Source of the DNA: Campylobacter concisus
Lineage (GTDB): Bacteria > Campylobacterota > Campylobacteria > Campylobacterales > Campylobacteraceae
Reading direction: 5' to 3'
DNA: 64,000 nt
Assembly (NCBI RefSeq): GCF_003048575.1
Contig: NZ_PIRZ01000007.1
Coordinates: 1 to 64,000 of the forward strand
The notes beneath the pieces were generated by a model, which did not search any database, was not told the origin of the DNA, and saw only the letters and a program-made list of their open reading frames with translations. The stretch's first letter is position 1; each line of letters starts with the position of its first letter. Both the position numbers and the translations under genes were made by a program. Positions 61,038 through 64,000 of this stretch are shown here, piece by piece.

Positions 61038-61700
61038 TTACGCTTTTAAAATTTGCTCTTGTTTTTTATAATCAGGCATGATTTTTTCTATAAAATCGTA
61101 AAAACTTTTTTGATGATGTGGATAGAGCATGTGTGTTAGTTCGTGAAGAACGACGTAGCGCACGGCTGAGAGTGGCTTTTCTATGAGTCTTAGACTTAGG
61201 TTTATATAGCCTTTTTTATGATTGCAGCTGCCCCAGCGAGTTTTGCTATTTCGTATGACGATACGCTTGATTGGTTTGTTTATAAAAGGCTGAAAATGGC
61301 TCACAAGCTCTAAAAATAGCTCTTTTGCTCTTACTTTTACAAAACGCTCAAGGCTTTTTAAATTTGGAGTAAAGACAAACTCGCCATCAAAAAATGGCTC
61401 TTTAAAATTTTCATCAAATTTTATCTTATAAATTTGCCCAAGAAATTTTACCTCATCATCTTTTGGTAAATTTGCAAGAGCTTTTTTGTAAGTATTTTCA
61501 AGCCAAATTCTGTGCATCTCAAGAAAGCTAAGAGCCATCTTTTGTGTGCTGTAAAATGGCATAGATAGCGTGATCTTAGCGTCCTTGCCAACTCTTAGAC
61601 GCATGGATTTTACATTTGTTTTAAAATTTATTAAAACGCTTAGCCCATAAAAGTCTAAATTTATGCTCTTTTGCTTTAAACTAGGCGTTTTTCTTGCCAT
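61038..61700 (-). CDS. YgjP-type metal-dependent hydrolase, 220 aa
   Basis: The zinc motif HELTHMLYPHHQKSF (HExxH with a further His) is near residues 181-195, preceded by RNSKTRWGSCNHKKGYINLSLRLI, both typical for the YgjP/DUF45 M48-like group. The N-terminal half is beta-rich (MRLRVGKDAKITLSMP). Substrate unknown. I use ATG 61700, ten bases after GGAG; the open frame up to 61745 runs further into the MATE gene. Its start overlaps the MATE end by 25 bases. Confidence 0.9.
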   Translation of the reverse strand: MARKTPSLKQKSINLDFYGLSVLINFKTNVKSMRLRVGKDAKITLSMPFYSTQKMALSFLEMHRIWLENTYKKALANLPKDDEVKFLGQIYKIKFDENFKEPFFDGEFVFTPNLKSLERFVKVRAKELFLELVSHFQPFINKPIKRIVIRNSKTRWGSCNHKKGYINLSLRLIEKPLSAVRYVVLHELTHMLYPHHQKSFYDFIEKIMPDYKKQEQILKA

Positions 61701-62995
61701 TTTTTGCTTCTCCAACGCCACGTATTTGCAAGGCCTCTTAGCCACTCATCAGCACAAAATCCTATCCAAACGCCGATAATTCCCCAGCCAAGATAGATAC
61801 CTAAAAAATATCCAAGTGGCAGCGAAAGCCCCCACATAAAGATAAGCCCGGTTACTAGTGGAAATTTTGCGTCGCCGCTTGCACGAAGGGCATTTACGAT
61901 GACGATATTAAAGGTTCTACCCGCTTCAAGAAATATCGAAAGTGTAAAAAGTGGCAACATGATCGTACGTAAATTTTCGTTTAAATTTAGTGCGTCCATG
62001 ATTTGATACTTTAGTGCATAAGCTATAAGCACGACTACGAGTGTGATAAAAACTCCAAGTCTTAGCGCTCTAAATGTCCTTGTATAGGCCTCGTTAAACT
62101 CGCTTGCTCCAACTAAATGCCCAACGATGACCTCGTTTGCCACACTGATGCTCGCTCCACAAAGCAAGATAAGAAGCGTGATCTGAAAGTAAATGGTCTG
62201 CACGCTAAGGCTAGCCTCGCCCATGCTTGCCACAAAGCCAAAAGCGACCATGTATTGCGCCATCCAGAGTAAATTTTCGCCTGCGCTTGGAAGGCCGATT
62301 GAGAGGATTTTCTTTAAAATTTCAAATGGCACGACAAGTAGCTTTTTAAAGTAAATTTTAACTTTTGCCACGCGAGTGAGCATGTAAAGTAGGACAAATA
62401 CGCCGATCAGCCTGCCCACAAGCGTCGAGATAGCGACCCCTTGTAGGCCTAAATTTGGCAGGTCAAACCAGCCAAAAAGGGCAATGGCGTTGCCAAAGAT
62501 GGTGATTACGTTCATCAAAACTGAGGTTAGCATTACGCCAGTTGCGAAGTTATAAACGCGAAGTACCGCAGCTAGCACCATACCTATGCCGTCAAAGAGC
62601 AAGGCAAAACCAAGGATATGTAGATATGAAAAGCTCTCGTCGATGAGCTCTTTTGGCACATTTAGTAAATTTAAGATGTTGTAGCCAAAGACGTAGATGA
62701 TGATGGCTGAAAATACGCCAAATATGGTGTTTGAAGTGATGCTTGCATGTATGACATTTGAGGCTAGATCGTTCTTTTTAGCTCCCAAAGCTTGTGCGAC
62801 GACGACTGAGCAGCCGATGCTTAGAAAGTTAAAAATAGTCATAAAAAGATCCATCACTTGATTGCCCGCACCCATGGCACCAACTAGATGCACACTCACT
62901 TTTGTAACCATGTAGGTGTTGATGATGAGCGTAATGAAGTGTAAAAACATATCTAAAAATATCGGAACTACGAGTTTTCTCATAGATAAGTTCAT
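61676..62995 (-). CDS. MATE-family efflux transporter, 439 aa
   Basis: A twelve-span exporter. The start MNLSMRKLVVPIFLDMFLHFITLIINTYMVTKVS and the following VGAMGAGNQVMDLFMTIFNFLSIGCSVVVAQALGAKKN are typical of the N-lobe, and GEASLSVQTIYFQITLL with RTFNIVIVNALRASGDAKFPL of the C-lobe. It extrudes cationic drugs or metabolites with Na+ or H+. I use ATG 62995, after AAGGAAA; the open frame continues 95 codons upstream, against the ABC-F gene on the other strand. Confidence 0.93.
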   Translation of the reverse strand: MNLSMRKLVVPIFLDMFLHFITLIINTYMVTKVSVHLVGAMGAGNQVMDLFMTIFNFLSIGCSVVVAQALGAKKNDLASNVIHASITSNTIFGVFSAIIIYVFGYNILNLLNVPKELIDESFSYLHILGFALLFDGIGMVLAAVLRVYNFATGVMLTSVLMNVITIFGNAIALFGWFDLPNLGLQGVAISTLVGRLIGVFVLLYMLTRVAKVKIYFKKLLVVPFEILKKILSIGLPSAGENLLWMAQYMVAFGFVASMGEASLSVQTIYFQITLLILLCGASISVANEVIVGHLVGASEFNEAYTRTFRALRLGVFITLVVVLIAYALKYQIMDALNLNENLRTIMLPLFTLSIFLEAGRTFNIVIVNALRASGDAKFPLVTGLIFMWGLSLPLGYFLGIYLGWGIIGVWIGFCADEWLRGLANTWRWRSKKWQEKRLV

Positions 62996-63064
62996 TAAAT
63001 TTTCCTTAATTATTTTAAAATTTTGGCGATTATAGCCAAAATTAGGTTTTAGCTCCCTTTTTGA

Positions 63065-63070
63065 TATAAT
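63065..63070 (+). promoter_or_regulatory. -10 box of the ABC-F gene
   Basis: A perfect TATAAT lies 28 bases before the ATG at 63099, with a T-rich stretch upstream, which is common for Campylobacter promoters that lack a strict -35 box. Confidence 0.65.
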
Positions 63071-63098
63071 CGCGAGAAATTTAAAAAATGAGAGAAAA

Positions 63099-64000
63099 AT
63101 GGCATTAATCGACCTGATAGACGTAAGTAAAAAATTTGGTGCAAATGAGATTTTAAACGCTGTAAATTTTAGTGTAAATGAAAATGAAAAAATAGCGATC
63201 ATCGGTAAAAATGGCAGCGGTAAAAGCACGCTTATGAAGATCATCTCTGGCGAAGTGGCAGCTGATAGTGGCAGACGCATAGTGCAAAGCCTAATAAGCG
63301 TCGAGATGCTAGCTCAAACTCCAAATTTTAACGCAACTTTTACCGTAAGGCAGGCGCTAAATAACGAGCTAAAAGAGATATTTGACGCGATAAGCGAGTA
63401 TGAAAAAAGTGGCGTCTTGCTAGCAAATGATCCTGAAAACAAAGAAATTTTAAAAGAGCAAGAGAGGCTTTTAAAATTTATAGAGGCAAAGGATGGCTGG
63501 AATATCGAGCATAAGATTGAGCGAATTTTGCAAGAATTTAAGCTAAAAGAGTATGAAAACAGACCTATTTGCTCGCTAAGTGGTGGTGAGATACGTCGCG
63601 TGGCACTGGGTGCGCTCATCCTTAAAAAGCCAGATGTCTTACTGCTTGACGAGCCGACGAACCACCTTGATGTCTACATGGTTAAATTTCTTGAAGATAT
63701 GTTAAAAAGTTCAAATCAAAGCATAGTTTTTATAAGTCACGATAGATATTTCATAGACTCGCTCGCTACCAGGTGCGTTGAGGTCGAGGAGGCTGGACTT
63801 AGAAGCTTTGATGGTGGATATGCAAACTATCTAACCAAAAAAGAGGAAATTTTAGCAAGTCTTGCAAAGTCGCACGAGACTTTGCTAAAGCAGCTAAAGG
63901 CCGAGGAAGAGTGGCTAAGGCGCGGCGTAAAAGCTAGGCTAAAGCGAAACGAGGGCAGAAAAGAGCGAGTGCTCGCCATGCGTGAGGAGGCGAAGAAAAA
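63099..64000 (+). CDS. ABC-F family ATPase, N-terminal part (runs off window)
   Basis: The frame is open from ATG 63099 to the window end, about 300 residues. The first ATPase domain has Walker A IIGKNGSGKST near residues 35-45, signature LSGGEIRRVALGALIL and Walker B VLLLDEPTNHLD, followed by FISHDRYFID. The linker with KAEEEWLRRGVKARLKRNEGRKERVL starts the region between two ATPase domains of ABC-F proteins of the Uup type. These act on the ribosome or DNA intermediates. GAGAAAA precedes the start. Confidence 0.93.
   Translation, partial: MALIDLIDVSKKFGANEILNAVNFSVNENEKIAIIGKNGSGKSTLMKIISGEVAADSGRRIVQSLISVEMLAQTPNFNATFTVRQALNNELKEIFDAISEYEKSGVLLANDPENKEILKEQERLLKFIEAKDGWNIEHKIERILQEFKLKEYENRPICSLSGGEIRRVALGALILKKPDVLLLDEPTNHLDVYMVKFLEDMLKSSNQSIVFISHDRYFIDSLATRCVEVEEAGLRSFDGGYANYLTKKEEILASLAKSHETLLKQLKAEEEWLRRGVKARLKRNEGRKERVLAMREEAKK

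Noticed and set aside
62996-63280. Upstream extension of the MATE protein by 95 residues
   Set aside because: The extension lies antisense to the ABC-F gene and its promoter, and the typical MATE N-terminus begins at the ATG at 62995 with a ribosome-binding site.

Overview
The window reads as a Campylobacter chromosome (Epsilonproteobacteria; AT-rich, cjaA, HrcA/CIRCE-type groESL, heptose capsule-type genes). C. concisus or a close relative is my best guess; the species is an inference from protein style only. It has two parts: the right-hand part of a Mu-like prophage (1 to about 26,975) and ordinary host chromosome (about 26,980 to 64,000).

Prophage. The transposase end lies outside the window to the left. 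From 69 to 4,089 an early/middle operon runs on +: small unknowns, Gam-like nuclease inhibitor, a DUF2786-like protein, a RecA/RepA-type ATPase, GemA and a Mor-type activator. A secreted thermonuclease with its own consensus promoter follows (4,209-4,664). The whole head module is on the minus strand (13,150 back to 4,669): gp37-like protein, protease I with a nested scaffold start, decoration protein, capsid, gp36, small and large terminase, portal, F-like minor head protein, and gpG. A candidate tRNA-like small RNA gene lies antisense between the last two. From 13,301 the + strand carries lysis genes (endolysin, i-spanin, o-spanin, membrane protein), then a P2-like contractile tail: V, an inserted Dam methylase, W, J, I, tail fibre, sheath, tube, E/E' with a -1 frameshift site, tape measure, U, X and D. 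A minus-strand membrane-protein gene interrupts the tail operon. The right end carries 22-bp-spaced repeats and abuts the first 28 codons of a calcineurin-type phosphoesterase gene, so the phage appears to have inserted into and broken that gene.

Host part. A lipoprotein and an AsmA-like protein (minus) are followed by groES-groEL with a sigma70 promoter and CIRCE operator. Next comes a surface-polysaccharide locus (32,692-47,518): phosphomannomutase, a frameshifted manC, a complete set for GDP-D-glycero-D-manno-heptose (hddA, gmhA, hddC, gmhB) with a 4,6-dehydratase and an Fcl-type reductase, three glycosyltransferases, a Wzm/Wzt exporter and a WbaP-type initiating transferase. The part from about 35.4 to 47.5 kb is visibly more AT-rich than its flanks, suggesting horizontal acquisition.

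After that come a CjaA amino-acid ABC transporter operon (minus), an agmatine-to-putrescine set (aguA, aguB) with a small membrane protein and a CDF cation exporter, pstSCAB (minus), a TAXI/TRAP transporter pair, a Sel1-repeat protein, a YgjP-type metallohydrolase, a MATE exporter and the start of an ABC-F ATPase that runs off the window.
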